64,000 bases of DNA, taken from contig JADIYJ010000027.1 of assembly GCA_016705325.1 (NCBI GenBank), positions 186,001 to 250,000 of the forward strand, in the 5' to 3' direction. The notes beneath the pieces were generated by a model, which was given only the letters and a program-made list of their open reading frames with translations, had not been told where the DNA came from and did no database searches. The stretch is from Pseudomonadota bacterium (GTDB lineage Bacteria > Pseudomonadota > Gammaproteobacteria > Steroidobacterales > Steroidobacteraceae). The translations under genes were made by a program, and so were the position numbers. Of this stretch, positions 1 to 8,184 are shown one piece after another (positions within the stretch are counted from its first letter, which is position 1; each line of letters begins with the position of its first letter).

Positions 1-534
1 AGTCGTGAGCGCGGCCAGGTCCGAGCCCGCCTGCGGCTCGGTCAGGCACATCGTGCCGGTCCATTCCCCCGCGACGAGCTTGCCGAGGTACTGCGCCTTC
101 AGTTCATCGGAACCGTGCCGATCGAGCGCGAGGATCGCACCCTGCGAGAGTTCGGGGCACAGCGCGAAGGCCACGTTGGCGCCCGACCACATCTCGTCGC
201 AGGCGATGGAGATCGTCTTCGGCAGTCCCTGGCCGCCGAAGTCGGGATTCGCGGCAATGCCCGGCCAGCCGCCTGCGCTGAACCTGGCATAGGCGTCGGT
301 GAACTCAGGTGGAACCTGCACCGCGCGGTCCACGACCTGCACGCCCTTGCGATCACCAGGCCAGTTGGTCGGGGCGAGTACGCCGCTGGCGAAGCGGCCG
401 GCCTCCTCGAGCACGGCATCGAGCGTGCCTGCATCGACCGCCGAATACGATTGCAGCGCCGCGACGTTCTTGAAATCGGCGAGGTGCTCGATGGTGAAAC
501 GCATCTGCTGCAGGGGGGCGCTGTAATCGGGCAT
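1..534 (-). CDS. acyl-CoA dehydrogenase, N-terminal part (cut by window edge)
   Basis: The minus strand reads open from an ATG at 534 to the window edge, giving 178 residues of a longer protein. It starts MPDYSAPLQQMRFTIEHLAD, an N-terminal extension seen in the larger (about 590-residue) acyl-CoA dehydrogenases. The segment ending CLTEPQAGSDL is the conserved flavin/substrate-loop signature of the family. These enzymes oxidise acyl-CoA thioesters to 2-enoyl-CoA with FAD and pass electrons to ETF. The catalytic Glu would lie outside the window. The gene is divergent from the thioesterase at 653, with about 120 bp between the starts, so both may be driven from that gap. Chain-length preference cannot be read. 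Confidence 0.9.
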   Translation of the reverse strand, partial: MPDYSAPLQQMRFTIEHLADFKNVAALQSYSAVDAGTLDAVLEEAGRFASGVLAPTNWPGDRKGVQVVDRAVQVPPEFTDAYARFSAGGWPGIAANPDFGGQGLPKTISIACDEMWSGANVAFALCPELSQGAILALDRHGSDELKAQYLGKLVAGEWTGTMCLTEPQAGSDLAALTT

Positions 535-652
535 GGTCAGCTCCGCGGGATCGTTTGTGCTGTGCAACAATCCATTTTGCCCTGCCCGGGCGGGTCCTGC
601 CATGCCAGCCCGACCCACGCGGGTACAATCGGTTCATTGCCGCGAGGTTCGG

Positions 653-1117
653 ATGAGCATCTGGTTTCGACCCACGACGATCGAGCAGGTCCACGCCACC
701 TTCAGTGGCGTCCGCGACATCAACGTGCACCTGGACATCAGGGTGACCGAGATCGGCGACGATTTCCTGCGCGGGTCGATTCCAGTGGACGAGCGCACCC
801 GCCAGCCTTTCGGCCTGTTGCACGGCGGAGCCAGCGTCGTCCTGGCGGAAACGCTCGGCAGCGTCGCCAGCAACTTGTGCATTGATACCAGCAAGTTCTA
901 TGCCGTAGGGCAGGAGATCAGCGCAAATCACCTCCGTTCTGCGCGTTCCGGGCGGGTGACCGGAACGGCCCGACCGGTGCACCTGGGCGGTCGGTCCCAG
1001 GTCTGGGACATCCAGCTGCAGGACGAGGCTGGTCGGCTGACCTGCGTATCGAGACTGACCATGGCCGTCATAGCGGCGCCCGGGCGAGGCATGACGCTCG
1101 TCGGGAAGGAGAAATGA
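653..1117 (+). CDS. hotdog-fold acyl-CoA thioesterase (PaaI/YdiI type)
   Basis: A 154-residue single-domain hotdog protein. The motif GLLHGGASVVLAETLGS carries the His-Gly-Gly turn and catalytic Glu of the YdiI/MenI and EntH branch, and ANHLRSARSG matches the CoA-binding part. Family members hydrolyse aryl- or acyl-CoA thioesters, including 1,4-dihydroxy-2-naphthoyl-CoA in YdiI. The ATG at 653 gives the normal family length; an upstream in-frame start at 533 would add 40 atypical residues. It is divergent from an acyl-CoA dehydrogenase and overlaps lptM by 4 bp (ATGA). No menaquinone genes are visible nearby, so a general CoA-recycling role is as likely as MenI. Confidence 0.85.
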   Translation: MSIWFRPTTIEQVHATFSGVRDINVHLDIRVTEIGDDFLRGSIPVDERTRQPFGLLHGGASVVLAETLGSVASNLCIDTSKFYAVGQEISANHLRSARSGRVTGTARPVHLGGRSQVWDIQLQDEAGRLTCVSRLTMAVIAAPGRGMTLVGKEK

Positions 1118-1398
1118 TGAGGCACGTCTCGCGTAACGCACTGGCGGCCGTCTTCCTGGCCGCCGTGGCCACGAGCGGTTGCGGTCTCAAGGGCGCGCTC
1201 ACCCTGCCGTCGAAGTCCGACGAAGTCGTGATCCGCGCGCCGGGCCAGGCCGCACCGGTGGAGGGCGAGACGACGGCGACGCCACCGGCCACCGCTCCTG
1301 CGGAACCCGCCCAGGAAACCCCGGCCAGGCCCAGGGACGAGCGCATCCCGCCGCCGCCGCTGCCGGGCGGCAAGCCAGGCACCGCCCGCGGTGGTTGA
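1114..1398 (+). CDS. lptM: LptM-like small outer-membrane lipoprotein
   Basis: A 94-residue lipoprotein: basic start, hydrophobic stretch, then a lipobox ATSGC followed by GLKGALTLP, the signature of LptM (YifL), which assists maturation of the LptD-LptE LPS translocon. After about residue 40 the chain is Pro/Ala/Glu-rich and probably disordered. The start is preceded by GGAAGGAG and overlaps the thioesterase stop as ATGA, implying translational coupling. The 3' end overlaps the GTG start of polA by 8 bp. The C-terminal tail is longer than in Escherichia coli LptM. Confidence 0.8.
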   Translation: MMRHVSRNALAAVFLAAVATSGCGLKGALTLPSKSDEVVIRAPGQAAPVEGETTATPPATAPAEPAQETPARPRDERIPPPPLPGGKPGTARGG

Positions 1399-4147
1399 TC
1401 CACGCACACTGGTGCTCGTGGACGGCTCGTCCTACCTGTACCGGGCCTTTCACGCGCTGCCGCCGCTGACAAATTCGCGCGGGGAGCCGACGGGTGCGGT
1501 GCTCGGCGTGCTCAACATGCTGCTGCGCATGCAGCGCGAGCAGAACCCAGAGCTCGTGGCCGTCGTGTTCGACGCGCCAGGCAAGACGTTCCGCGACGAA
1601 CTGTTCGCCGAGTACAAGTCGCACCGGCCGCCGATGCCGGACGACCTTCGCTCCCAGATCGAACCGCTGATCGACGCCGTGCAGGCGCTCGGCCTGCCGC
1701 TGCTGCGGATTGCGGGTGTCGAGGCGGACGACGTCATCGGCACGCTCGCGCAGCGCGCCGTGGACTCGAGCCTGCGGGTGCTGATCTCGACCGGCGACAA
1801 GGACATGGCGCAGCTGGTCAACGAGCGCGTCACGCTCGTCAACACCATGACGAACTCGTCCCTCGATCGGGCCGGCGTCAAGCTCAAGTTCGACGTCTAC
1901 CCCGAACAGATCATCGACTACCTCGCGCTCGTCGGCGACGCCTCCGACAACATTCCCGGCGTGCCGAAGGTCGGACCGAAGACGGCAGCAAAGTGGCTCA
2001 ACGAGTATCGCACGCTCGACAGCCTGCTCGAGCACCAGGATCGGATCGAAGGCAAGGTCGGCGAAAGCCTGCGCGCGTCGACGACGGATCTCGCACTGTC
2101 GCGTGAACTCGCCAGGATCCGCTGCGACGTCCAACTCGACGTCGGCCCCGAGCAGCTGCGCCGCCACGAACCGGACGTGGCCAGGCTGCGCGAGCTGTAC
2201 ACACGACTCGAACTGCGCTCGCTGCTGAAGTCGCTGGACGCCCCTTCCTCTCCTTCCTCCCCTTCCTCCCCTTCCTCCCCTTCCTCCCCTTCCCCCCCTT
2301 CCCCCCCTTCCCCCCCTTCCGCCACAGGCTGGACGCCCGGTCGCAACTACGAGCTGGTGCTCGAACAGGAACACCTCGACCGCTGGCTCGAGGCGCTGCG
2401 CGCCGCCGACGTCTTCGCCTTCGACACGGAAACGACGTCCCTCGATTACATGCAGGCCGAGATCGTCGGCGTCTCGTTCGCCATCGAGCCCGGCACGGCG
2501 GCCTACGTGCCGCTCGCGCACACTTATCCCGGCGCGCCGGATCAGCTGAGCCGCGCCGAGGTGCTGCGCCTGCTGCAGCCACTGCTCGAGGACGAGCGTC
2601 GCGGCAAACTGGGCCATCACCTGAAATATGACGCGCACGTGCTGCGCAACCACGGCGTCGAACTGCGCGGCATGCGCTTCGATACGATGCTGGAATCGTA
2701 CGTGCTGAACAGCACGGCGACCCGCCACGACCTGGATTCGGTGGCAGAACTCTACCTTGGTGTCGAGACGATCCATTACGAGGACGTCGCGGGCAAGGGC
2801 GCCAAGCAGCTCAACTTCAGCGACGTCCCGGTCGAGACGGCAGCGGAGTATTCCGCCGAGGATTCCGACGTTGCGCTGCGCCTGCACCGCGCGCTCTGGC
2901 CGCGGCTCGAAGCCGTGCCGGCACTCGCCCGGCTCTACCAGGAGATCGAACAGCCGCTGGTGCCCGTGCTGCTCGACATGGAGCACGGCGGCGTGCTGGT
3001 CGACGCGCAGATGCTCAAGCGCCAGAGCCACGAACTGTCGCGCAGCCTCGTCGAACTCGAAAAGCGCGCGCATGCGGCGGCGGCGCAGCCTTTCAACCTC
3101 GAATCGCCGAAGCAGCTGCAGGAAGTACTGTTCGGCAAGCTCGGACTGCCCGTGAAGCGCAAGACGCCCACGGGCCAGCCGTCGACGGCCGAAGACGTGC
3201 TCGAGGAACTGGCCGACGAGTTCGAGCTGCCGCGCATCATCCTGGAATACCGCGGACTGGCGAAGCTGCGCTCCACGTACACGGACAAGTTGCCGGAACA
3301 GATCAATCCACGCACGGGCCGCGTCCACACGTCCTATCACCAGGCCGTTGCGGCGACAGGGCGCCTGTCCTCGACCGACCCGAACCTGCAGAACATCCCG
3401 ATCCGCACGGCGGAAGGACGCCGCATCCGGCAGGCCTTCGTCGCGCCGCCAGGCCATGTCCTGCTTGCAGCCGACTACTCGCAGATCGAACTGCGCATCA
3501 TGGCGCACCTGTCAGGCGACGCCGGCCTGCTCGACGCCTTCGCGCACGACCGCGACATTCACCAGGCCACCGCCGCCGAAGTATTCGGGGTGCCCGCGCC
3601 CGATCAGGTCACGCCCGACCAGCGGCGTGCGGCGAAGGCGATCAACTTCGGGCTCATCTACGGCATGTCCGCTTTCGGGCTCGCACGACAACTCGGCATC
3701 GAACGCGGCGCGGCGCAGCAGTACGTGGACCTCTACTTCCAGCGCTACCCGGGCGTGAAGCGCTACATGGACGAGGCGCGCGCGACGGCGCGCGAGCAAG
3801 GCTTCGTCGAAACCGTGTGCGGACGCCGGCTCTACCTGCCCGAGATCCGGTCACGCAATGCGCAGATGCGGCAGTACGCCGAGCGCAGCGCGATCAACGC
3901 GCCAATGCAGGGCACGGCGGCGGACATCATCAAGCGCGCGATGATCGAGGTGCATCGGTGGCTGCTCGATCAGCCTCATGCGCGCCTCATGATGCAGGTG
4001 CACGACGAACTCGTGCTCGAAGTGGCGGAAGATCGCGTCGACAAGGTGCTCGCCGAACTGCGCGGCCACATGATGGCCGCGGCCGACCTGCGGGTTCCGC
4101 TCAAGGTCGAAGTCGGCGTCGGTCGAAACTGGGACGAAGCGCACTGA
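1391..4147 (+). CDS. polA: DNA polymerase I
   Basis: A 918-residue Pol I with all three activities. Residues 1 to about 280 are the 5'-3' exonuclease (LVDGSSYLYRAF start, helix-hairpin VGDASDNIPGVPKVG). The 3'-5' exonuclease keeps its catalytic acids in FDTETTS, LGHHLKYDAH and YSAEDSD, so proofreading should be active. Polymerase motifs A (DYSQIELR), B (RRAAKAINFGLIYG) and C (QVHDELVLE) are intact. It fills gaps in repair and removes Okazaki primers. The GTG start at 1391 overlaps lptM. Unusually, a Ser/Pro tandem repeat encoded by a 9-bp microsatellite (2241-2320) joins the 5' nuclease to the Klenow part. Confidence 0.98.
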   Translation: MVDPRTLVLVDGSSYLYRAFHALPPLTNSRGEPTGAVLGVLNMLLRMQREQNPELVAVVFDAPGKTFRDELFAEYKSHRPPMPDDLRSQIEPLIDAVQALGLPLLRIAGVEADDVIGTLAQRAVDSSLRVLISTGDKDMAQLVNERVTLVNTMTNSSLDRAGVKLKFDVYPEQIIDYLALVGDASDNIPGVPKVGPKTAAKWLNEYRTLDSLLEHQDRIEGKVGESLRASTTDLALSRELARIRCDVQLDVGPEQLRRHEPDVARLRELYTRLELRSLLKSLDAPSSPSSPSSPSSPSSPSPPSPPSPPSATGWTPGRNYELVLEQEHLDRWLEALRAADVFAFDTETTSLDYMQAEIVGVSFAIEPGTAAYVPLAHTYPGAPDQLSRAEVLRLLQPLLEDERRGKLGHHLKYDAHVLRNHGVELRGMRFDTMLESYVLNSTATRHDLDSVAELYLGVETIHYEDVAGKGAKQLNFSDVPVETAAEYSAEDSDVALRLHRALWPRLEAVPALARLYQEIEQPLVPVLLDMEHGGVLVDAQMLKRQSHELSRSLVELEKRAHAAAAQPFNLESPKQLQEVLFGKLGLPVKRKTPTGQPSTAEDVLEELADEFELPRIILEYRGLAKLRSTYTDKLPEQINPRTGRVHTSYHQAVAATGRLSSTDPNLQNIPIRTAEGRRIRQAFVAPPGHVLLAADYSQIELRIMAHLSGDAGLLDAFAHDRDIHQATAAEVFGVPAPDQVTPDQRRAAKAINFGLIYGMSAFGLARQLGIERGAAQQYVDLYFQRYPGVKRYMDEARATAREQGFVETVCGRRLYLPEIRSRNAQMRQYAERSAINAPMQGTAADIIKRAMIEVHRWLLDQPHARLMMQVHDELVLEVAEDRVDKVLAELRGHMMAAADLRVPLKVEVGVGRNWDEAH
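2241..2320 (+). repeat. 9-bp CCTTCCTCC-type microsatellite inside polA
   Basis: About eight copies of a CCTTCCTCC-like unit, drifting to CCTTCCCCC at the 3' end, encode Ser-Ser-Pro then Ser-Pro-Pro triplets. The unit is a multiple of three, so changes in copy number keep polA in frame. It sits exactly at the interdomain linker. Related tracts lie before aroE (47459-47545) and beside the trp promoter (61209-61293). Confidence 0.9.
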
Positions 4148-4226
4148 AGTTCGCCACGGCGCGGTCGGCGAAGCCGCCGTAGAATGCTTCATCCGGGCGT
4201 CCCGCCCAGTCCAAGGAGACACTTTC

Positions 4227-4784
4227 GTGCGCAAGACCATCGCCGCCGCAGCGCTCGCGACTTCATGCAGCCTGCTCAGCCTGCCCGCACTGTCTGCCGA
4301 CAACGGCATCTATCTCGGCGCGAGCCTGGGCCAGAGCAGCGTCCAGTTCGACGACAATATCGGCGGTCAGAACCTCAACTTCGATGCCAGCGCGACGGGC
4401 TTCAAGGCGATCGCCGGCTGGCGGTTCCTCGACTGGGTTGCTGTCGAAGCCAACTACGTCGACCTCGGCTCCGGCGACGACAACGTACAGGGCCAACGTA
4501 TTGAATCCGACGTCAATGGCGTCGCGCTGTCGGCCGTGGGTTTCGTACCCATCGGTCCGGTGGATCTGTTTGCGCGCGTCGGCGCCGTCAACTGGAATGC
4601 CGACCGCGACGCACCAAACCTCGGCGTGAGCTCGAGCGAGGACGGCACCGACCTGACCTACGGCGTCGGCGCCCAGTTCCGTGTGTGGAGCCTCAGTATT
4701 CGCGGTGAATACGAAGTGTTCGATATTTCAAACGCGGACACGGTCGACATGTTCTCGATCGGCGTCACCTGGACTTTCTTGTAA
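4227..4784 (+). CDS. small outer-membrane beta-barrel protein (OmpA/OmpW-like porin family)
   Basis: A 185-residue protein with a cleavable signal peptide ending LPALSA-DNGIYLGASLGQS. Repeated alternating hydrophobic segments separated by acidic turns continue to the C-terminal IGVTWTFL, a terminal-aromatic beta-signal expected for BAM insertion. The size and the GWRFLDWVAVEANYVDLG strand pattern fit eight-stranded barrels of the OmpA-transmembrane type; no periplasmic OmpA domain follows. The GTG start at 4227 is preceded by AAGGAGA at good spacing. Its ligand or role is not readable. It follows polA by 79 bp and ends before the engB/sRNA region. Confidence 0.75.
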   Translation: MRKTIAAAALATSCSLLSLPALSADNGIYLGASLGQSSVQFDDNIGGQNLNFDASATGFKAIAGWRFLDWVAVEANYVDLGSGDDNVQGQRIESDVNGVALSAVGFVPIGPVDLFARVGAVNWNADRDAPNLGVSSSEDGTDLTYGVGAQFRVWSLSIRGEYEVFDISNADTVDMFSIGVTWTFL

Positions 4785-4834
4785 CTTAACCCATTGACCG
4801 GCAATGGATTATTGGTCATTTGGACTCGGGAAGT

Positions 4835-5010
4835 AACAAGGCTGGAGGCAGCCGGAACTTTCCGCGTGAGCCCCCCTCTAATCTGCTTGAGCGTCCTTGC
4901 GATGCTTGGCGTTGGCCTTTCTCCCTGGGCCCGACGTCTGCCCGGTCATCCCCCAATACCGGGTTGATTCGCCCCGGCTGGATCCACTGGTCCAGCCGGG
5001 GCTTCTTTTA
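4835..5010 (+). ncRNA. candidate small RNA at the polA-engB locus (Spot 42/ErsA position)
   Basis: Between the barrel gene and the engB stop lies about 160 bp with no convincing coding sequence. It ends in a strong plus-strand Rho-independent terminator (4972-5010). The segment has single-stranded-looking CU-rich patches (GAGCCCCCCTCTAATC and CTTTCTCCCTGGG) able to pair with Shine-Dalgarno sequences. In Escherichia coli and Pseudomonas the sRNAs Spot 42 and ErsA occupy the interval between polA and engB. Synteny, terminator and base composition are the only evidence, and the 5' end is a guess. It could instead be the 3' UTR of the barrel mRNA. Confidence 0.35.
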
Positions 5011-5605
5011 TGCGTATTCCATCGAGCAGCTTTTCCAGCGCGCCGCGTGCTTCCTGCACGCCGTCCCCTGAGAGCGCAGAGAACAACTGCACGGTGACAA
5101 GGCCGTCCCGTGGTAATTTGCGGCGAACTCCCTGCAACGCATTGCCCGCCGCGCCCCGGCCGAGCTTGTCGGCCTTGGTCAGGAGGATGTGCACCGGCAG
5201 GTTGCGGGACGTTGCCAGCTGCAGCATGTCCTGGTCGTGGTCGGTCAGCGGGTGACGCACGTCCATGACGACGATGGTGCCCCGCAGCGACTCCCGCTTG
5301 CCGAAGTACCCGGTGAGCAACGTGCTCCAGTGCGCGCGCATTTCCCCCGCCACCCTGGCAAACCCGTATCCCGGCAGGTCGACGAGCCGGCGGCCCGCCC
5401 GCAGCTCGAAAAAATTGAGCAGCCGGGTGGCACCCGGACTCTTGCTGGTCCTGGCCAGTCCCTTGCGCTGGGTGACCGCGTTGATGGCACTCGACTTGCC
5501 TGCATTGGAGCGGCCGGCCACAGCGACTTCGACGCCCGTATCCGGGGGCAACTGCCCGAGCTTGTTCGCGCTGGTCAGGAATCGGACTTCGGGGTACGCG
5601 GCCAT
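4946..5605 (-). CDS. engB: ribosome-biogenesis GTPase EngB/YsxC
   Basis: A 219-residue TRAFAC GTPase. G1 GRSNAGKSS, G3 DLPGYGFA, G4 TKAD and the G2 region TSKSPGATRLLNF are intact, as expected of YihA/YsxC, which binds the 50S precursor in late assembly. The ATG at 5605 gives MAAYPEVRFLTSANKLGQLP, the usual family start; the reading frame stays open upstream but without homology. The C-terminus (KEAPAGPVDPAGANQPG) is encoded by the plus-strand terminator hairpin and looks like a recent extension. It is divergent from the cytochrome c4 gene. Confidence 0.95.
   Translation of the reverse strand: MAAYPEVRFLTSANKLGQLPPDTGVEVAVAGRSNAGKSSAINAVTQRKGLARTSKSPGATRLLNFFELRAGRRLVDLPGYGFARVAGEMRAHWSTLLTGYFGKRESLRGTIVVMDVRHPLTDHDQDMLQLATSRNLPVHILLTKADKLGRGAAGNALQGVRRKLPRDGLVTVQLFSALSGDGVQEARGALEKLLDGIRIKEAPAGPVDPAGANQPGIGG
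4972..5010 (+). terminator. Rho-independent terminator embedded in the 3' end of engB
   Basis: A perfect 11-bp stem, CCCCGGCTGGA with TCCAGCCGGGG, has an 8-nt loop and is followed on the plus strand by CTTCTTTTA. It would terminate plus-strand transcription coming from polA, the barrel gene or the candidate sRNA. On the opposite strand the same bases encode the last residues of EngB. Confidence 0.85.
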
Positions 5606-5738
5606 GTTTCCTGTCCGTGGGACGCGCCCACGACGCGCGAAAACCTTAGTGTACAATTTGCGGCTGCCCGGGGGCGGCGGGCGGACCCCGGCCCTTTCTG
5701 CGCCGGTGCCCGTTCGGCTTTTGGGAGTGAATGCAGTC

Positions 5739-6350
5739 ATGACCGCGAAGTTCGTCGCCCTCACGCTGGTTGCCATGCTCGGCTGGACCGGCTCCGTCCA
5801 CGCTGCCGGCACCGTCGAGGCCGGCCAGGCCAAGTCAGCGACCTGCATGGCCTGCCATGGCATGGACGGCAACAGCGCCAATCCCGAATGGCCGTCGCTC
5901 GCGGGCCAGCATCCGTCCTACATCCTGAAGCAGCTCAAGCAATTCAAGGCTGGCGAGCGACAGAACGCGCTGATGAGCCCGATGGCCATGATCCTGGCCG
6001 ACCAGGACATGGAAGACCTCGCGGCCTACTTCGCGTCACAGACGCCGCGCCCCACCGCTGAGACCGAACCCTCGAAGCTCCAGCGCGGCCAGGGCATCTA
6101 CCGTGCCGGCATCGCATCGAAGGGCGTGCCGTCGTGCGCCGGCTGCCATGGCCCGAGCGGCCGCGGCATCCCGGGCGCCGCGTTCCCGATGATCGGCGGC
6201 CAGCACGCCGTTTACGCCGCGATCCAGCTGCGCAGCTACAAGTCGGGTGCCCGCGCCACCGACCCAAACTCGATGATGCGTACGATCGCGTCCAGGCTCA
6301 ACGACGACGAAATCGACGCCGTCGCCTCGTACCTGCAGGGCATGCGTTGA
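5739..6350 (+). CDS. dihaem cytochrome c4 family protein
   Basis: A 203-residue periplasmic protein with a signal peptide (ending SVHAAG) and two haem c sites, CMACH and CAGCH, each followed by an MxP/SMM-type distal ligand region (ALMSPMAM and NSMMRTI). This is the tandem-domain layout of cytochrome c4, an electron carrier to terminal oxidases. The neighbourhood engB - cytochrome c4 - dsbA is widely conserved in gammaproteobacteria. The ATG at 5739 has TGGGAG upstream; an in-frame GTG at 5727 is possible. It is followed by dsbA after 32 bp, probably on one transcript, and DsbA activity bears on c-type cytochrome maturation. Confidence 0.92.
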   Translation: MTAKFVALTLVAMLGWTGSVHAAGTVEAGQAKSATCMACHGMDGNSANPEWPSLAGQHPSYILKQLKQFKAGERQNALMSPMAMILADQDMEDLAAYFASQTPRPTAETEPSKLQRGQGIYRAGIASKGVPSCAGCHGPSGRGIPGAAFPMIGGQHAVYAAIQLRSYKSGARATDPNSMMRTIASRLNDDEIDAVASYLQGMR

Positions 6351-6382
6351 ACCTCGCGACCCGGCGTCGGTCAGAAAGCACC

Positions 6383-7036
6383 ATGAACAAGCAGGCCCTC
6401 GTTTCCCGGGTCCGGCAGGCATTCGCCGCCGGCGTGATGCTGCTGGCGGCCGGCACGGCCTCTGCTGCATTCGAGCCCCAGCAGGGCGTGCACTACAAGC
6501 TGCTGACGCCTGCGCAACCGACCAACGTCGCGCCGGGCAAGGTCGAGGTGGTCGAGGTGTTCTGGTATGCCTGCGGTCATTGCTACCTGCTCGAGCCCAA
6601 GCTCGAAGCCTGGAGCCGCAACGGCAAGCCCGCCAACGCCGAACTCGTGCGCTTGCCCGCCACCTGGAACAACACGCTCAAGACGCATGCGCGCCTCTTC
6701 TACACGATGGAACTGCTCGGCAAGCAGAACCTGAATGCCGAGATCTGGCGTGAGATCAACGTCAAGGGCAACCGCCTCGACACTCCCGCGGCGATCGAGA
6801 CGTTCTTCACGTCGCGCGGCGTGAGCAAGGCCGACTTCCAGAAGGCGTTCGCGGGCTTCGCGGTCGATTCCAAGATCATGAAGGCGGAAGACCTCAACCG
6901 CCGCTACAAGATCTCAGGCACCCCCACGGTGATCGTGAACGGCAAGTACGTCACCGACGTCAGCATGGCCGGCAGCGAGGACAGGCTGTTCGAAGTGATC
7001 AACGCGCTGGTGGCCAGGGAGAAGCCGACGAACTGA
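6383..7036 (+). CDS. dsbA: thiol:disulfide interchange protein DsbA
   Basis: A 217-residue periplasmic oxidoreductase with a signal peptide ending GTASAA. The active site is CGHC in FWYACGHCYLLEP, with the cis-proline loop SGTPTVIVNGKY near residue 175. It introduces disulfides into secreted proteins. The CxxC dipeptide is Gly-His rather than the Pro-His of Escherichia coli DsbA; His is the residue that makes the enzyme oxidising. It is co-directional with cytochrome c4 and followed by a clear terminator. Confidence 0.95.
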   Translation: MNKQALVSRVRQAFAAGVMLLAAGTASAAFEPQQGVHYKLLTPAQPTNVAPGKVEVVEVFWYACGHCYLLEPKLEAWSRNGKPANAELVRLPATWNNTLKTHARLFYTMELLGKQNLNAEIWREINVKGNRLDTPAAIETFFTSRGVSKADFQKAFAGFAVDSKIMKAEDLNRRYKISGTPTVIVNGKYVTDVSMAGSEDRLFEVINALVAREKPTN

Positions 7037-7062
7037 TCCCGCCGCATCTGCTCGAACCAGAG

Positions 7063-7092
7063 CCGCCCTGGGAAGCCGGGGCGGTTTTTTTT
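7063..7092 (+). terminator. Rho-independent terminator after dsbA
   Basis: CCGCCC and GGGCGG form a 6-bp GC stem around a 10-nt loop, followed directly by eight T residues. It lies 26 bp after the dsbA stop. Confidence 0.9.
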
Positions 7093-7190
7093 CGCAGGCC
7101 CGATCGATGTGCAGAGCCTTCGCCGCGCGCGAGGGTTTTTCGCTGCGCCCTGTGTTACAACGGCGACCGGACTTCAGGGCGGATTTCCGG

Positions 7191-8165
7191 ATGCTGCGCT
7201 TATTGATTCCCACCGGCAGTGGCTACACCTGGGTCGAGCACGCCCCGCCGACGCCCTTTCCGGACGAGTTCCTGTGGGCAGACCTGTTCGAACCGACCCC
7301 CGACGAAGAGCGCGCGGTCGAGGCACTGCTCACGGTCGACGTGCCCACGCGCGACGAAATGAAGGAGATCGAAACCTCCAACCGCCTTTATGAGGAAGGC
7401 GGCGCCGTGTACATGACGGCGACGGTCGGCAGCAAGTTCGACAGCGAGCGCCCGGAGAGCAGCGCCATCACGTTCATCCTTGCCAACGGGCGGATGATCA
7501 CCAACCGCTACGTCAACCCGACGCCGGTGCAGCGCTTCATGCAGTTCGTCGAGCGGTCGCCCGCGGCGTGCACTTCATCGGCCACGCTGTTCGCGGGGCT
7601 CCTCGAATCTTTCGTCGAACGAATCGCCGACCTGCTCGAACGCGTGCAGACCGAACTCGACGCCGTGTCGTTCGCGATCTTTCCGCGTGGCGGCGCAACC
7701 TCGCCGAGCAGCGCCGACCTGCACGCCCTGATCCGCCAGATCGGCGCTGACGGCGACCTGGTCTCGAAGGCGCGGGAAAGCCTCGTGAGCTTCCAGCGCA
7801 TCCTGATGTACGTGCAGCAGACCCCGAACCTCGAACTCTCGTCGGACCAGCGCAGTCGCTTCAAGTCGACGCTGCGCGACGTGCAGTCGCTGTCGGACCA
7901 TGCGTCGTTCCTGGTCAGCAAGATCCAGTTCCTGCTCGACGCGGTGCTCGGGCTCATCAACCTCGAGCAGAACAACATCATCAAGATCTTCTCGGTCGCG
8001 GCCGTGATGTTCCTGCCGCCGACGCTGGTTGCGAGCATCTACGGCATGAACTTCCACTTCATGCCGGAGCTCGACAAGCACTGGGGATACCCGGCGGCAC
8101 TGCTGGCCATGGTGTTCTCGGCCCTGGTGCCTTACGTCTACTTCCGCCGCAAGGGCTGGCTGTAA
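7191..8165 (+). CDS. corA: CorA-family divalent cation transporter
   Basis: A 324-residue protein of the CorA Mg2+/Co2+ channel family. A large soluble alpha/beta domain rich in acidic helices precedes two C-terminal transmembrane helices. The first ends with the selectivity motif YGMNF and the second is followed by the basic tail YFRRKGWL. The loop MPELDKHWGYP is the periplasmic turn. The ATG at 7191 gives MLRLLIPTGSGYTW, a usual family start; longer starts add an Arg-rich tail that overlaps the dsbA terminator region. Substrate (Mg2+, Co2+ or Ni2+) cannot be resolved from sequence. Confidence 0.9.
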   Translation: MLRLLIPTGSGYTWVEHAPPTPFPDEFLWADLFEPTPDEERAVEALLTVDVPTRDEMKEIETSNRLYEEGGAVYMTATVGSKFDSERPESSAITFILANGRMITNRYVNPTPVQRFMQFVERSPAACTSSATLFAGLLESFVERIADLLERVQTELDAVSFAIFPRGGATSPSSADLHALIRQIGADGDLVSKARESLVSFQRILMYVQQTPNLELSSDQRSRFKSTLRDVQSLSDHASFLVSKIQFLLDAVLGLINLEQNNIIKIFSVAAVMFLPPTLVASIYGMNFHFMPELDKHWGYPAALLAMVFSALVPYVYFRRKGWL

Positions 8166-8184
8166 TCCGGCCCGCGGCTGACCC

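Noticed and set aside
1199..3508. 769-codon open frame antisense to polA
   Set aside because: Antisense shadow of a GC-rich gene; Arg/Gly/Val-rich composition, Gly repeats from the microsatellite, no domain.
5265..5738. 158 extra codons before cytochrome c4
   Set aside because: They lie antisense to engB; the signal peptide begins at 5739.
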